Source of the DNA: Luteimonas sp.
GTDB lineage: Bacteria; Pseudomonadota; Gammaproteobacteria; Xanthomonadales; Xanthomonadaceae
Assembly (NCBI GenBank): GCA_024707405.1
Contig: JANPZU010000005.1
Span: 461,826-525,825, forward strand
Reading direction: 5' to 3'
DNA: 64,000 nt
Part shown: positions 9,349 through 19,011 of the stretch, one piece after another
How positions within the stretch are numbered: position 1 is the first letter of the stretch
How the letters are laid out: the number at the start of each line of letters is the position of its first letter
Made by a program: the position numbers and the translations under genes
The notes under the pieces: generated by a model
The model's database searches: none
What the model was told of the DNA's origin: nothing
Seen by the model: only the letters and a program-made list of their open reading frames with translations

Positions 9349-10266
9349 ATGAGCAGGAAACACGGCGGAAAACGGCACGGCAAGCGGCACAAGGGTGGGC
9401 AGGAGATTGCGGGGACTCCCTCGGCGGCGACTGCGCCGCGATCGAAAACGGATCTCGCTTTGCGCGCGCTGACACTGTTCGGTTTGCTGCTGACCGGGTA
9501 CCTGACGCTCGTGGCGTTGCGCGAAACGGGCGCGGCGTTCTGTTCGCAAGGCTCGGGCTGCGACGTGGTGCAGAACAGCCAGTGGTCGCGCTTCCTCGGC
9601 ATGCCGATCGCGTTCTGGGGATTCGGTCTTTATGCCTTGCTGGCGTGGGTTGCGTGGCGGCCGGCGCCGCGGCTGGCGCGCTGGCGGCGGTTGTGGCGGC
9701 TGTCGTTCCTGGGCCTTGCGATCAGCGTCTACCTGACGGTCGCGGGCTGGGTCGCGCTGGGCGCGTTCTGCGTCTGGTGCCTGCTGTCGTTGGTGACGAT
9801 GGTGGTGATCTTCGCCATCGTGCAGGTGACGAAGCCCGACAGCGCGCCCGGCCGGGCCTGGTCGACCTGGTTGCTGGGCAACGGCCTGGTCGCGTTGGCC
9901 GTGGTGGCGGCGTTGCATGTGTCGTCCACCGGCCTGCTCGACAACCGCGGCGATCCGCGCCTGCATGCCTTGGCCGGACACCTGGAGCAATCGGGTGCGA
10001 GGTTCTACGGTGCCTACTGGTGCCCCAACTGCACCGACCAGAAGCGCAGGTTCGGCGCTGCGGCCAAACGCCTGCCTTACGTGGAGTGCTCGCCGAACGG
10101 CCGCAACGGCGGCGTGGCCTTTGAATGCATCAGTGCAGGTATCAGCGGTTACCCGACCTGGGTCATCGGGGGCCGGCACTACGTCGAGACGATCGAACCG
10201 GAGCGGCTTGCGAGGATGACGGGCTTCGACTGGGATCGTGCTGGCAAGGGCGAAGAGGCCGAATAG
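9349..10266 (+). CDS. VKOR domain-thioredoxin fusion membrane protein
   Basis: The 305-aa product has a basic N-terminal tail (about 1-35), a membrane vitamin K epoxide reductase domain (about 38-190) and a periplasmic thioredoxin-like domain. The VKOR cysteines are Cys65/Cys71 (AFCSQGSGCDVV) and the CxxC pair Cys141/Cys144 (FCVWC). The thioredoxin-like part has Cys225-Pro-Asn-Cys228. Such fusions make protein disulfides: the VKOR part takes electrons from the thioredoxin part and passes them to quinone, doing the job of DsbB plus DsbA. The ATG at 9349 is the first in frame that precedes the basic tail. Function is from family knowledge. Confidence 0.85.
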   Translation: MSRKHGGKRHGKRHKGGQEIAGTPSAATAPRSKTDLALRALTLFGLLLTGYLTLVALRETGAAFCSQGSGCDVVQNSQWSRFLGMPIAFWGFGLYALLAWVAWRPAPRLARWRRLWRLSFLGLAISVYLTVAGWVALGAFCVWCLLSLVTMVVIFAIVQVTKPDSAPGRAWSTWLLGNGLVALAVVAALHVSSTGLLDNRGDPRLHALAGHLEQSGARFYGAYWCPNCTDQKRRFGAAAKRLPYVECSPNGRNGGVAFECISAGISGYPTWVIGGRHYVETIEPERLARMTGFDWDRAGKGEEAE

Positions 10267-10422
10267 CCGGCCCATTGCGCGGCAGGCGAGGGCGCTGCCG
10301 CAAGAGGCCGGGAGCGTGCCGCTGTCTCCGTGGCAGCGCGCCGAACGGTTGCGGTGATTGGCGGCGCCCGATGGTGCCTGCCAGCGAATGGCGAATGGTG
10401 GGGTTCCGGAGTCCGGAAACAG

Positions 10423-10446
10423 CAACGCCGCCTTGCGGCGGCGTTG
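10423..10446 (-). terminator. hairpin downstream of bamD
   Basis: CAACGCCGCC and GGCGGCGTTG make a perfect 10-bp stem with loop TTGC. On the minus strand it is followed by CTGTTTCC, 40 bp past the bamD stop. It could also stop readthrough from the plus-strand VKOR gene. Confidence 0.5.
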
Positions 10447-10486
10447 CATCGTCGTGCGCTGCGGCGGGCGCGTGGCCCGCGTGCGA

Positions 10487-11347
10487 TCAATCGTTGTCGA
10501 CGGGTGACTTCTCGCCGGCGAACGGGTTGAGGCGGCGGATCGTCCACGGATAATCCGGCCACTTGCCCGACAGGTAGGGATGCCCCGGCTCGTTCTGCTG
10601 CAGCACGCGGCGTGCGTCAGCGGCCAGGGTGTCGTTGCCCAGTTCGGTGTAGGAGGCGGCCAGGATCGCGACGGCGTCGTTCTGGAACTCGCTCTGCGGA
10701 TAGGTTTCCAGCAGGTAGGTGGCGCGGTTGGCGGCCGCGACCCAGGCCGAGCGACGCAGGTAGTACAGGGCGACATCGGCCTCGTGGCGCGCGAACATGT
10801 TGCGCAACGCGACCATGCGCTGGCGGGAGTCCTCGGCGTAGCGGCTGTTGGGGAAGCGCTCCAGCACGATCTTGAAGTCGTTGTAGGCCTGGTTGGGCGT
10901 GGCCAGGTCGCGGCGGCTGGCGTCGAGCTTCCACACGCGCTGCAGGAACACCGTGTCGCGGTTGGAGTTGACCAGCCCGCGCAGGTAGTACATGTACACC
11001 GTGTTGCGATGGGTCGGGTAGGTGCGCAGGAAGCGGTCGATGGTGGAGATCGCCTCTTCGTTGTTGCCACGCTTGAACTGTGCGTAGGCGATTTCGACCA
11101 GCGCCTGCTCGGTGTACGGGCCATAGGGGTACTGGGCGACGAGGCGACGATAGGTCAGCTCCGCGTTGTTCCAGTTGCCCGAGCGCATCGAGGCGTGGGC
11201 CTTGTCGTAGAGTTCCTCGACCGGGACGCCTTCGTTCTCGTCCTTGTCCTTGAACATGCCCTTCATGCGGGCACAGCCGGTGGTTGTCAGGGCGACGACC
11301 AGCGCAAGCAGGACGAGGCGACGGAAGGCGGTGGTGCTTGGGCTCAT
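10487..11347 (-). CDS. bamD: outer membrane assembly lipoprotein BamD
   Basis: BamD (286 aa; also called ComL/YfiO) is an outer-membrane lipoprotein of the BAM complex that inserts beta-barrel proteins. The N-terminus is a lipoprotein signal with the lipobox at TTTGC (about residues 20-24). TPR-like repeats follow: YDKAHASMRSGNWNNAELTYRRLVAQYPYGPYTEQALVEIAYAQ... in short segments to the C-terminus. The ATG at 11347 precedes the signal peptide. It is transcribed away from rluD, a neighbour arrangement conserved in many gammaproteobacteria. Confidence 0.95.
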   Translation of the reverse strand: MSPSTTAFRRLVLLALVVALTTTGCARMKGMFKDKDENEGVPVEELYDKAHASMRSGNWNNAELTYRRLVAQYPYGPYTEQALVEIAYAQFKRGNNEEAISTIDRFLRTYPTHRNTVYMYYLRGLVNSNRDTVFLQRVWKLDASRRDLATPNQAYNDFKIVLERFPNSRYAEDSRQRMVALRNMFARHEADVALYYLRRSAWVAAANRATYLLETYPQSEFQNDAVAILAASYTELGNDTLAADARRVLQQNEPGHPYLSGKWPDYPWTIRRLNPFAGEKSPVDND

Positions 11348-11455
11348 GGGCGAAGACGGCACGCAGTAGGCACGAAGCGGCGATAATAACAGTCCGCGCC
11401 GAACCCCCGGGTTCCGCGCCTGAACCTTGGCCTTCCGGATCAGCCACAGCACGCC

Positions 11456-12451
11456 ATGCCCCTCGACCCTCCCGCAAGCCCCGCGCCCCGCCAGGCCGTC
11501 GTCCCGCCGGAGGCCGCCGGACGCCGGTTCGACGCGGTATTGGCGGAGTTGTTCCCCGAATTCTCGCGTTCCCGGCTGTCGGCCTGGATCAAGTCCGGCG
11601 ACGTACTGCTGGACGGTCGCGAGGTACGGCCACGCGATCCCGTCCACGGCGGCGAGGTAGTCAGCCTGAACGCGGTGCTGGACGAGCGTACCGATGCCGA
11701 ACCGCAGGACATCCCGCTCGCGATCCTGCACGAGGACGCCGACGTCTTCGTGATCGACAAGCCGGCCGGGCTGGTGGTGCACCCGGGGGCGGGCAATCCC
11801 GATGGCACCCTGGTCAATGCCTTGCTCCACCGCGATCCTTCGCTGTCGGCTTTGCCGCGCGCGGGCGTGGTGCATCGCCTCGACAAGGACACCAGCGGGG
11901 TCATGGTGGTCGCGCGCACGCTGCAGGCCCAGACCGGGCTCGTCGCGCAGTTGTCGGCACGCGAGGTGCACCGGCAGTACCTCGCGGTGGTGGTGGGTGC
12001 GCTGGTATCGGGCGGCACCGTCGATGCACCGATCGACCGGCATCCGCGCGATCGCTTGAAGATGGCCGTGCGCGAGGATGGTCGCGATGCGGTGACGCAC
12101 TACCGCCTGCGCGAACGCTTCCGCGCGCACACCGCACTGGAGTGCCGGCTGGAGACCGGTCGCACGCACCAGATCCGCGTGCACATGGCGCACCTGAAGC
12201 ATGCCATCGTCGGCGATCCGTCGTATGGCGGCCCGCTGAAGCTGCCCAAGGGTGCCTCCGAGACGCTGGCCGGGATGTTGCGCGGATTCAAGCGACAGGC
12301 CCTGCACGCCGAAACGCTGGAATTCGTGCACCCCTCCAGCGGCGAACCCATCCGCTGTACCGCGCCGGTGCCTGCCGACATGCTGGCGCTGATGGCGGCG
12401 CTGCGTACCGATACTGCCGCGCATGCCGAAGCGGAGCGGTCGCGCCGGTGA
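11456..12451 (+). CDS. rluD: 23S rRNA pseudouridine synthase RluD
   Basis: The 331-aa protein has an N-terminal S4 RNA-binding domain ([23 protein letters not shown]) and a pseudouridine synthase domain with the catalytic Asp in [14 protein letters not shown], followed by [14 protein letters not shown]. RluD makes pseudouridines at 1911, 1915 and 1917 of 23S rRNA in E. coli. The ATG at 11456 gives a normal-length family member. The next gene starts inside its stop codon (GTGA overlap at 12448-12451), so the two are translationally coupled. Confidence 0.93.
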   Translation: MPLDPPASPAPRQAVVPPEAAGRRFDAVLAELFPEFSRSRLSAWIKSGDVLLDGREVRPRDPVHGGEVVSLNAVLDERTDAEPQDIPLAILHEDADVFVIDKPAGLVVHPGAGNPDGTLVNALLHRDPSLSALPRAGVVHRLDKDTSGVMVVARTLQAQTGLVAQLSAREVHRQYLAVVVGALVSGGTVDAPIDRHPRDRLKMAVREDGRDAVTHYRLRERFRAHTALECRLETGRTHQIRVHMAHLKHAIVGDPSYGGPLKLPKGASETLAGMLRGFKRQALHAETLEFVHPSSGEPIRCTAPVPADMLALMAALRTDTAAHAEAERSRR

Positions 12452-13209
12452 GCCCGTGCATCGTCGCAGGCGCACCGTTCCCCGCGAACGTGCATGCATT
12501 CACCACGCTGCGCCATGGCGCGGGTGCTTCGCAGGCCCCGTTCGACACGTTCAACCTCGGCAACTTCCGCACCACAGATGGCGATGATGCAGGCGTGGTC
12601 GCGCGTAACCGCGTGGAACTGGCCGAAGGTTTCGGCTTGCCGTCCACGCCGCACTGGTTGAAGCAGGTGCATGGCACGGACGTGATGCGATTCGATGCGA
12701 TTCCCGCACACGGGGACGAGCCCGAAGCCGATGCTGCCATTACATCGACGCCGGGCGTGGTGCTGGCGATCCTCACCGCCGATTGCCTGCCGGTCGTGTT
12801 TGCCGCGAAGGACGGCAGCGAGATCGCCGCTGCGCACGCGGGCTGGCCCGGACTGTCGAAGGGCATGCTGGAAGCCACGCTGGATGCGATGCGCACGCCT
12901 GCCGCCGATGTCGTGGCATGGATCGGCCCGGCGGCCGGGCCGTCGCGTTACGAAGTTGGGCGCAACGTGTTTGATGCCTTCGTGTCGCACGATGCAGGCG
13001 CGGCCGTCCACTTCGCGGCGACACGCGAGGGTCACTGGCTTGCCGACCTGCCTGCGCTCGCACGCCGGCGCCTGGTCGCTTCCGGCATGCACGTCGTCGA
13101 CATCCATGGCGGCGACCTGTGCACGATCTCCGACCCGGCGCGCTTCTTCTCGCACCGCCGCGACGGTCGCAGCGGACGCATCGCGACCATCGCCTGGATC
13201 GATCCGTAG
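12448..13209 (+). CDS. pgeF: peptidoglycan editing factor PgeF (YfiH, laccase-domain)
   Basis: The 253-aa protein belongs to the YfiH/PgeF multicopper-like family, shown in E. coli to remove wrongly incorporated amino acids from peptidoglycan precursors. Motifs include [28 protein letters not shown] and [10 protein letters not shown], with the conserved His and Cys residues. The start is GTG at 12448, overlapping the rluD stop. An odd feature is that its TAG stop (13207-13209) lies within the GTAG head of a REP element that continues downstream. Confidence 0.9.
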   Translation: MSPCIVAGAPFPANVHAFTTLRHGAGASQAPFDTFNLGNFRTTDGDDAGVVARNRVELAEGFGLPSTPHWLKQVHGTDVMRFDAIPAHGDEPEADAAITSTPGVVLAILTADCLPVVFAAKDGSEIAAAHAGWPGLSKGMLEATLDAMRTPAADVVAWIGPAAGPSRYEVGRNVFDAFVSHDAGAAVHFAATREGHWLADLPALARRRLVASGMHVVDIHGGDLCTISDPARFFSHRRDGRSGRIATIAWIDP

Positions 13210-13281
13210 AGCCGAGCTTGCTCGGCTGCCTTCGTAAGGATGCGCCGGCGCCCATGTGCAGCGGAGCAAGCTCCGCTCTAC
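13206..13281. repeat. inverted pair of GTAG REP elements between convergent genes
   Basis: A forward copy at 13206-13227 starts GTAGAGCCGAGC, and a reverse copy at 13260-13281 ends GCTCTAC. The first copy's TAG is the stop codon of pgeF. The pair lies between convergent pgeF and the TonB receptor and could act as a two-way terminator. Confidence 0.88.
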
Positions 13282-13360
13282 GGGGCCTTTGCTCGCGGAA
13301 ATGTGCATGTGCAGGCAGGCCGGGCGCGTCCTTGCGCACGGCAGCCCAGGGGATGCGGGA

Positions 13361-15778
13361 TCAGAATGTGTAGCGGACGCGGGCGTAGTAATACGCGCCG
13401 TTGCTGCCAATCGGCGAGAGCACGTCGTAGGGCAGGTTGCCGAAGTAGAAGATGTCCTCGCTCGACAAGTCCGGGTATTGGTCGGTGAGGTTCAGGCCGC
13501 CCAGGGCCACGCTCCATTGCCGTGCGAAGCGGTACTCGACTTCGGCGTCGAGTTGCCATTCGGCGCCATAGGTCTGTGCCGCCCAGCCGAAATCGCGCCT
13601 GGCGCTGCCGTGGCGCTGCACGCGCGCCAGCAGGTTCCAAACGTCGTTGTTCCAGTTGGAGGTGAATTGTGCGCGGGTGCGTGGCGTGGCATCGGTAAGG
13701 GTGTTGGTCTCCTCGGTGCCGAACAGCACGTAACCCGGATCGATCGCCAACAGTTCCGATGGCGTGGCGACGATGTTGCGCAGTTCGGTCTTGGCGTAGC
13801 TGTAGGCGCCACTGAGCACGAGCTGGCCACCGGCCAGGTCGTCGCGCCAGTTGGCCACGACTTCCGCGCCGCGGGTGCGGGTGTCGGCGGCGTTGACGAA
13901 GAATTGCGCGCTTTCCACGCCCGGTACGCCGAAGGTGTCGTCGATGAAATCGGTCAGTGCGTCGCCGGTGATTGCTTCCGAGAGCGCGACGCGGTTGTCG
14001 ATCTCGATATGGAACACGTCCAGCGACAGGTCGAAGCGTTCGCCGATGCGGCTGGTGAAGCCGAGGCTGGCGTTGATCGACTTTTCCGGATCGAGGTCGG
14101 TGGCGCCGAGTGCGCGCGCGATCGGGTTGTTCACCGACAGCAGCCGGCCCTGCACCAGTTGCCCGGCGAAGTTGTAGCCGGTGCTGGTGGACTCGAAGCC
14201 GACCTGCGCCAGCGAGGGCGCGCGGAAGTTGTTCGACAGTGACCCACGCAGGGCGAAGGCGGGCGCGAATTCGTAGCGTGCGGCGAGCTTGCCGGTCAGT
14301 TCGCCGCCGAAGTCGCTGTAGTGCTCGTAGCGCACCGCGATGTCGGTGCTGAGCTTGTCGCCGAAACTGCTGGACAGGCCGGCGTAGACGCTGGCGACGT
14401 CGCGGTCGAGGTCGGCTTCGTCCTGCGGCGTGAGGCCGCCGCCCGCCTGCGAGCCGACCGGCCGGTCGGTGAACGGGCCCGCGGCGTAGCTCGCGGGGTC
14501 GCCGGCACCGGTTTCGTACTGCTCGAAGCGGAATTCCGCGCCGGTGGCGAAGACGTGGACGTTGTCGCCGCTGTCGAAGACGCGGCTCAGGTCGAGGTTG
14601 GCCAGGGTTTGCGCGTATTCGTAATCGCCGACCTTGAAGCGCGTCGGGCTGGTCGGGCCGAGCGAGGCGTTGAGCGAGTCGCGCAGGCGATAGGTGAATG
14701 CGTTGCTGCCGTGGTTGAGACTCAGGTCGTAGTCCCAGTCACCCCATTGGCCGCGGAAGCCGGCGACGCCGCCGATGTCGAGGTTCTCGCCGATCGACAC
14801 CGGGCGGTAGCCGTTCGGGTACACCTCGGGCCAGTTGGGGCCGCCTTCGGGATAGCGGAACCAGTTGGCGCCCTCGGTGTCGCGCTGGTTGTACGTGCCG
14901 AAGGCGTAGAACTCGCTGGCATCGCCGAGCGGGATTTCGGCGTTGATCCAGCCGCTGATGTCGCGGGATTCGCCGTCGCCGAGGTGGTAGTTGCGCTGTC
15001 CGGCCACCGTGTCGTTGATCGGTGTCTGCTCCCATGGCGGCACCTGGTCGAAGCCGGCGCGGTTGGTCGCTTCGCGGTTCTTGAGTTCGATGCCGATGCG
15101 GAAGAAACCGCCATCGCCGATGGCGCTGCCGACGTGCGCGCTGAGGAAACTCGTCTGGCCGTCGGTCAGGGTCTGGTCGATGGGCTCGACATCGGTGTGG
15201 TGCACGCCGTACGAGGCTTCGATCGCGCCGCCTTCGGCGCCGTCTTCGAGGATCACGTTGACCACGCCGGCCACCGCGTCGGAACCGTACAGCGCGCCGG
15301 CGCCGTCACGCAGCACTTCGATGCGCTTTACTGCGCTGACCGGGATGGCGTTGAAATCGACAGGCGTGTTGCCGCGGCCGATCTTGGAACTGGTGCTGAC
15401 CAGTGCGGACGTGTGCCGGCGCTTGCCGTTGACCAGCACCAGCACCTGGTCGGGCGCGAGGCCGCGGATCTGTGCCGGGCGCACGTGGTCGGCGCCGCCA
15501 GAGTTGGACTGGCGCGGGAAATTGAGCGAGGGCAGCAGCGCCTGCAACGCGCTGCCCAGTTCGCCGTTGAGCACGCCTGCCCTGCGGATGTCCTCGGCGG
15601 TGAGCACGTCGATGGGCGAGGTGGATTCGAGCACGGTGCGGTCGCGTGCACGCGTGCCGGTGACGATGACGTTGTCGAGTTGGGTGGCCTCGGACGTGGT
15701 GGCGGACTGTGCGAACGCGGGTGTGGAGATCGCCAGCAGCAACGCGGCTGCCAGCGGCGACACGGTGGGACGGGACAT
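13361..15778 (-). CDS. TonB-dependent outer membrane receptor (first copy)
   Basis: The 805-aa protein has a cleavable signal peptide (MSRPTVSPLAAALLLAISTPAFA), a plug domain opening with LDNVIVTGTRARDRTV (TonB-box-like) and carrying IRGLAPDQVLVLVNGKRRHTSALV and the VEVLRDGAGALYGSDAVAGVVN-type segment, then a long beta-barrel ending in YYYARVRYTF with the aromatic terminal residue typical of outer-membrane proteins. Ligand unknown. It is clearly a paralogue of the receptor at 31688-34102, with the same plug layout and C-terminal pattern. The ATG at 15778 is set by the signal peptide. The DUF3574 lipoprotein gene is divergent. Confidence 0.9.
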   Translation of the reverse strand: MSRPTVSPLAAALLLAISTPAFAQSATTSEATQLDNVIVTGTRARDRTVLESTSPIDVLTAEDIRRAGVLNGELGSALQALLPSLNFPRQSNSGGADHVRPAQIRGLAPDQVLVLVNGKRRHTSALVSTSSKIGRGNTPVDFNAIPVSAVKRIEVLRDGAGALYGSDAVAGVVNVILEDGAEGGAIEASYGVHHTDVEPIDQTLTDGQTSFLSAHVGSAIGDGGFFRIGIELKNREATNRAGFDQVPPWEQTPINDTVAGQRNYHLGDGESRDISGWINAEIPLGDASEFYAFGTYNQRDTEGANWFRYPEGGPNWPEVYPNGYRPVSIGENLDIGGVAGFRGQWGDWDYDLSLNHGSNAFTYRLRDSLNASLGPTSPTRFKVGDYEYAQTLANLDLSRVFDSGDNVHVFATGAEFRFEQYETGAGDPASYAAGPFTDRPVGSQAGGGLTPQDEADLDRDVASVYAGLSSSFGDKLSTDIAVRYEHYSDFGGELTGKLAARYEFAPAFALRGSLSNNFRAPSLAQVGFESTSTGYNFAGQLVQGRLLSVNNPIARALGATDLDPEKSINASLGFTSRIGERFDLSLDVFHIEIDNRVALSEAITGDALTDFIDDTFGVPGVESAQFFVNAADTRTRGAEVVANWRDDLAGGQLVLSGAYSYAKTELRNIVATPSELLAIDPGYVLFGTEETNTLTDATPRTRAQFTSNWNNDVWNLLARVQRHGSARRDFGWAAQTYGAEWQLDAEVEYRFARQWSVALGGLNLTDQYPDLSSEDIFYFGNLPYDVLSPIGSNGAYYYARVRYTF

Positions 15779-15964
15779 CGGGAACGGACTCCTGCGGCTG
15801 GATGGGCGGACGCTGCGGCTTGCGGGGTGCGCGTCGCCCGGCATGTCGTGGTCTGGGGGCCCAGGCGCGCGACTGTCGTCACTTCGCAACGGGCCCGAGG
15901 GGTCACGTTACCTGCACGAGGGGCGGATCCCGCGGCAGGCGTCATTGCGCCTTTCCATCTGCTT

Positions 15965-15991
15965 ATGCCGATCGGTTATTTCGACCGGCAT
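15965..15991. promoter_or_regulatory. 27-bp operator-like dyad
   Basis: ATGCCGATCG and CGACCGGCAT are arms of a dyad with 9 of 10 positions matching and a 7-bp centre. It lies 24 bp before the DUF3574 ATG, in the 237-bp space between two divergent genes. Its position suggests a repressor or activator site, but no regulator is encoded nearby. Confidence 0.35.
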
Positions 15992-16015
15992 CACATGCTG
16001 GTCGAAAGTAAACAC

Positions 16016-16507
16016 ATGCCAGCCGCCCTTTCCTTGATGCTCCGTATTCCACTTGGGATCCTGCTGCCCGCAGCCTTTCTCGCGTTGTCCGCGTGCGCGA
16101 TCACCGCACCGACGCCATCCCCTCCACCGGCGGTCACGGCTGCGTTCCAGGGCGACGAGGCGCGTCCTGCGCACGTGGCCGGCTGGCTGCGCAGCGAGTT
16201 GTACTTCGGCGTGGCCAACGAGGCCGATGCCGGCAACGGCATCACCGAGGCGCAATGGCGGGAATTCCTCGATCGCGAGGTGACGAGTCGTTTCCCGGAC
16301 GGATTGACCGTGTTCGACGCCTACGGGCAATGGCTGTTCCGGGGCAACGACCAGCCGGGACGGTTGAAATCGAAACTGTTGGTGATCCTGCACCCGGATA
16401 CGCCGGAGCGGAACGCCGACATCGATGCGATCCGGCTGGCATGGAAACGACAGACCGGGCACCAGTCGGTGCTGTGGTCGAAGCATCCGGTCGAGGTGTC
16501 GTTCTAG
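16016..16507 (+). CDS. DUF3574 lipoprotein
   Basis: The 163-aa product has a lipoprotein signal (LGILLPAAFLALSAC, lipobox LSAC) and the DUF3574 domain: RSELYFGVAN, ITEAQWREFLDREVTSRFPDGLTVFDAYGQW, SKLLVILHPD and the C-terminal PVEVSF. The function of this family is unknown. ATG 16016 is used; a second ATG 21 nt later would also keep the signal. It is divergent from the first TonB receptor and precedes the second, but nothing ties it to either. Confidence 0.8.
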   Translation: MPAALSLMLRIPLGILLPAAFLALSACAITAPTPSPPPAVTAAFQGDEARPAHVAGWLRSELYFGVANEADAGNGITEAQWREFLDREVTSRFPDGLTVFDAYGQWLFRGNDQPGRLKSKLLVILHPDTPERNADIDAIRLAWKRQTGHQSVLWSKHPVEVSF

Positions 16508-16618
16508 CCGACACAAGCACGTTGCAGCGTGCCACGATGCAGGGAGGCCGCGCATGTCGTGCGTCGGTCGTCCAGGCAACCGTTCGCCATTCCTCTCCCC
16601 CATCGAGGCTCCCCAACC

Positions 16619-18902
16619 ATGTCCACCAATCCGCAGGCACGACCTCCTCGCCATCGAACCCGGCACGCCACGCTGTCCATGGCCCTGGCCGCCGCGATCG
16701 GCATGCCGCTGCCTGCCATCGCGCAGCAGGACGATGCGCAGGATGCGCCGACCGCCACCACGCTCGACACGGTGCAGGTCACGGCCCAGCGCCGCGTCGA
16801 GAACATCCAGGACGTGCCGGTGTCGATCAGCACGCTTTCGGGCGAACACCTCGACGTGCTCGGTTCCGGTGGCGGCGACGTGCGTTTCCTGTCCGGCCGC
16901 GTGCCGAGCCTGAACATCGAATCGTCGTTCGGTCGTGCCTTCCCGCGCTTCTACATCCGTGGGCTCGGCAACACCGATTTCGACCTCAATGCCTCGCAGC
17001 CGGTGTCGCTGGTCTACGACGACGTGGTGCAGGAGAACCCGATCCTGAAGGGGTTCCCCGTGTTCGATCTGGAACGTATCGAAGTATTGCGCGGGCCGCA
17101 GGGCACGCTGTTCGGTCGCAACAGTCCGGCGGGCGTGATCAAGTTCGAATCGGCCAAGCCGTCGCAGGAGGCGGGCGGCTACGTGCAGACGACGATCGGC
17201 ACCGACGGCCTCTTCAACTTCGAAGGCGCCTACGGCGGGCCGCTGACCGAGCGCTGGTCGGCGCGCGTGTCGGCGTTGCACCAGCGCAAGGACGATACGG
17301 TGCGCAACACGCACCCGGGCCCGACCGATGCGCTGGAGGGATATGAAGAGTCCGCCGCGCGCGTGCAGTTCCTGTACGAAGGCGATGGCTTCGAGGGCTT
17401 GTTCAACCTGCACAAGCGACGGCTGGACGGCACGGCACGCGTGTTCCGCGCCAACATCATCCAACCCGGCAGCAACGACTTCGTGCCGGGCTTTGATCGC
17501 AACCGGGTGACCATCGACGGCGTCAACTTCTCCGAACTCGACACATGGGGAGGCAGCGCCCGGCTGCGCTGGAACCTGGGCAACCACAACCTGTATTCGA
17601 TCACCGGCTATGAGTCGGTGGAGACGATCAACCGCGGCGACATCGACGGCGGTTACGGCGCGTTCTTCCTGCCGGTGTCGGGCCCGGGCTTCATTCCGTT
17701 CGCATCCGAATCGGCCGACGGCCTGCCCGACCATCGCCAGGTCACGCAGGAATTGCGCATCGAATCCGACTACGGCGGACGTTTCGAATGGCAGGGCGGG
17801 CTGTTCTGGTTCGACGAGGACATCACCGTCGACAGCTTCAACTACGACTCGCTCTCGCCCGGAAACCCGCAGGCCGGCCATGCGGTGCAGACCCAGCGCA
17901 ACAAGGCCTGGGCGGTGTTCGCCTCCGGCGAATTCGCCGTGACCGATGCCTTCAAGCTGCGCGGTGGCCTGCGCTACACCGACGACGAGAAGGACTTCAG
18001 CGCCACGGTGCTCGAAGGCGCGCCGTTCGGTGCGCCGGCAGGCGGCCCCTACGACGTGCGCGTGGACGACAGCAACGTCAGCTGGGGACCTGAGCGGCGT
18101 GTATGCGGCCAGCGACAACGTGAACTTCTATGCGCGCGTCGCGACTGGTTTCCGTGCACCGTCGATCCAGGGTCGGTTGCTGTTCGCCGATCCGTCCGCG
18201 CCCAATGGTGGCGTGACCACGGCCGGCTCGGAAGAAGTGCTGTCGTACGAGATCGGCGTCAAGGCCGACCTGTGGGATCGCCGCGCGCGCGTGGGTTTCA
18301 ACCTGTTCCGCTACCAGGTGGACGACCAGCAACTGATCGCGGTGGGCGGTGGCGCCAACATCGCCACGCTGATCAATGCCGACCGCAGCGTGGGGCAGGG
18401 CTTCGAGCTCGACCTGCAGGCCTGGTTGACCGACAGCCTGCTGGTGACGCTGGGCAGCAGCTACAACGACACCGAGATCCAGGACGCCAACCTGTTCGTG
18501 CCCGGTTGTGGCGGCGGTTGCACGGTGACCGATCCGCTCGCTGCAGACGGCTATTCGATCGACGGCAACCCGTTGCCGCAATCGCCCAAGTGGACGCATG
18601 CGTTGACCGCGCGCTGGGGCATCCCGATCCAGAGCGGCGAATTCTTCGTGTTGACCGACTGGGCCTACCGCAGCGAGGTCAACTTCTTCCTGTACGAATC
18701 CATCGAGTTCACCGGCAAGTCCTCGCTGGAGGGCGGTCTGCGCGTGGGTTACCTGTGGGAAGGCGGCGATTACGAACTGGCGCTGTTCGGGCGCAACATC
18801 ACCGACCATACCCGCATCGTCGGCGGCATCGACTTCAACAACCTGACCGGCTTCCTCAACGAGCCGCGGACGCTGGGGCTGGAGTTCACCGCCAGGTTCT
18901 GA
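16619..18902 (+). pseudogene. TonB-dependent receptor (second copy), frameshifted
   Basis: The N-terminal frame (16619 to about 18087) encodes a signal peptide ending AIAQQ, a TonB-box-like LDTVQVTAQRR and a plug domain with FYIRGLGNTDFD and IEVLRGPQGTLFGRNSPAGVI. The C-terminal barrel (LSGVYAASDNVNFYARVATGFRAP onward, ending LGLEFTARF) continues in another frame. One extra G in the run at 18084-18087 explains it: three Gs would restore SWDLSGVY and one ORF of about 760 aa. This is either a sequencing error or a recent mutation. The NCS2-type permease gene follows 109 bp later, so the pair may import one nucleobase-like substrate (inference). Confidence 0.85.
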
Positions 18903-18913
18903 CCGAGCCGCCT

Positions 18914-18943
18914 GCCTTCCCCTGCTTGCGGGGGAGGGAAGGC
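18914..18943 (+). terminator. hairpin after the second TonB receptor
   Basis: GCCTTCC and GGAAGGC pair around a core CCCTGCTTGCGGGGGA (18920-18935). The same 16-bp core occurs at 41225-41240 before the GNAT gene, so this is also a dispersed repeat. Confidence 0.4.
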
Positions 18944-19011
18944 GGCATGCATGGTGATTCGGAATCGTTCCAGGCGCCGGTCTCCGCAGGGCCGGCGCAG
19001 CAAGGGAAAAC

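Noticed and set aside
17946..18902. The C-terminal half of the second TonB receptor as a separate gene
   Set aside because: It lacks a signal peptide and plug, and continues the barrel of the upstream frame exactly at a G run.
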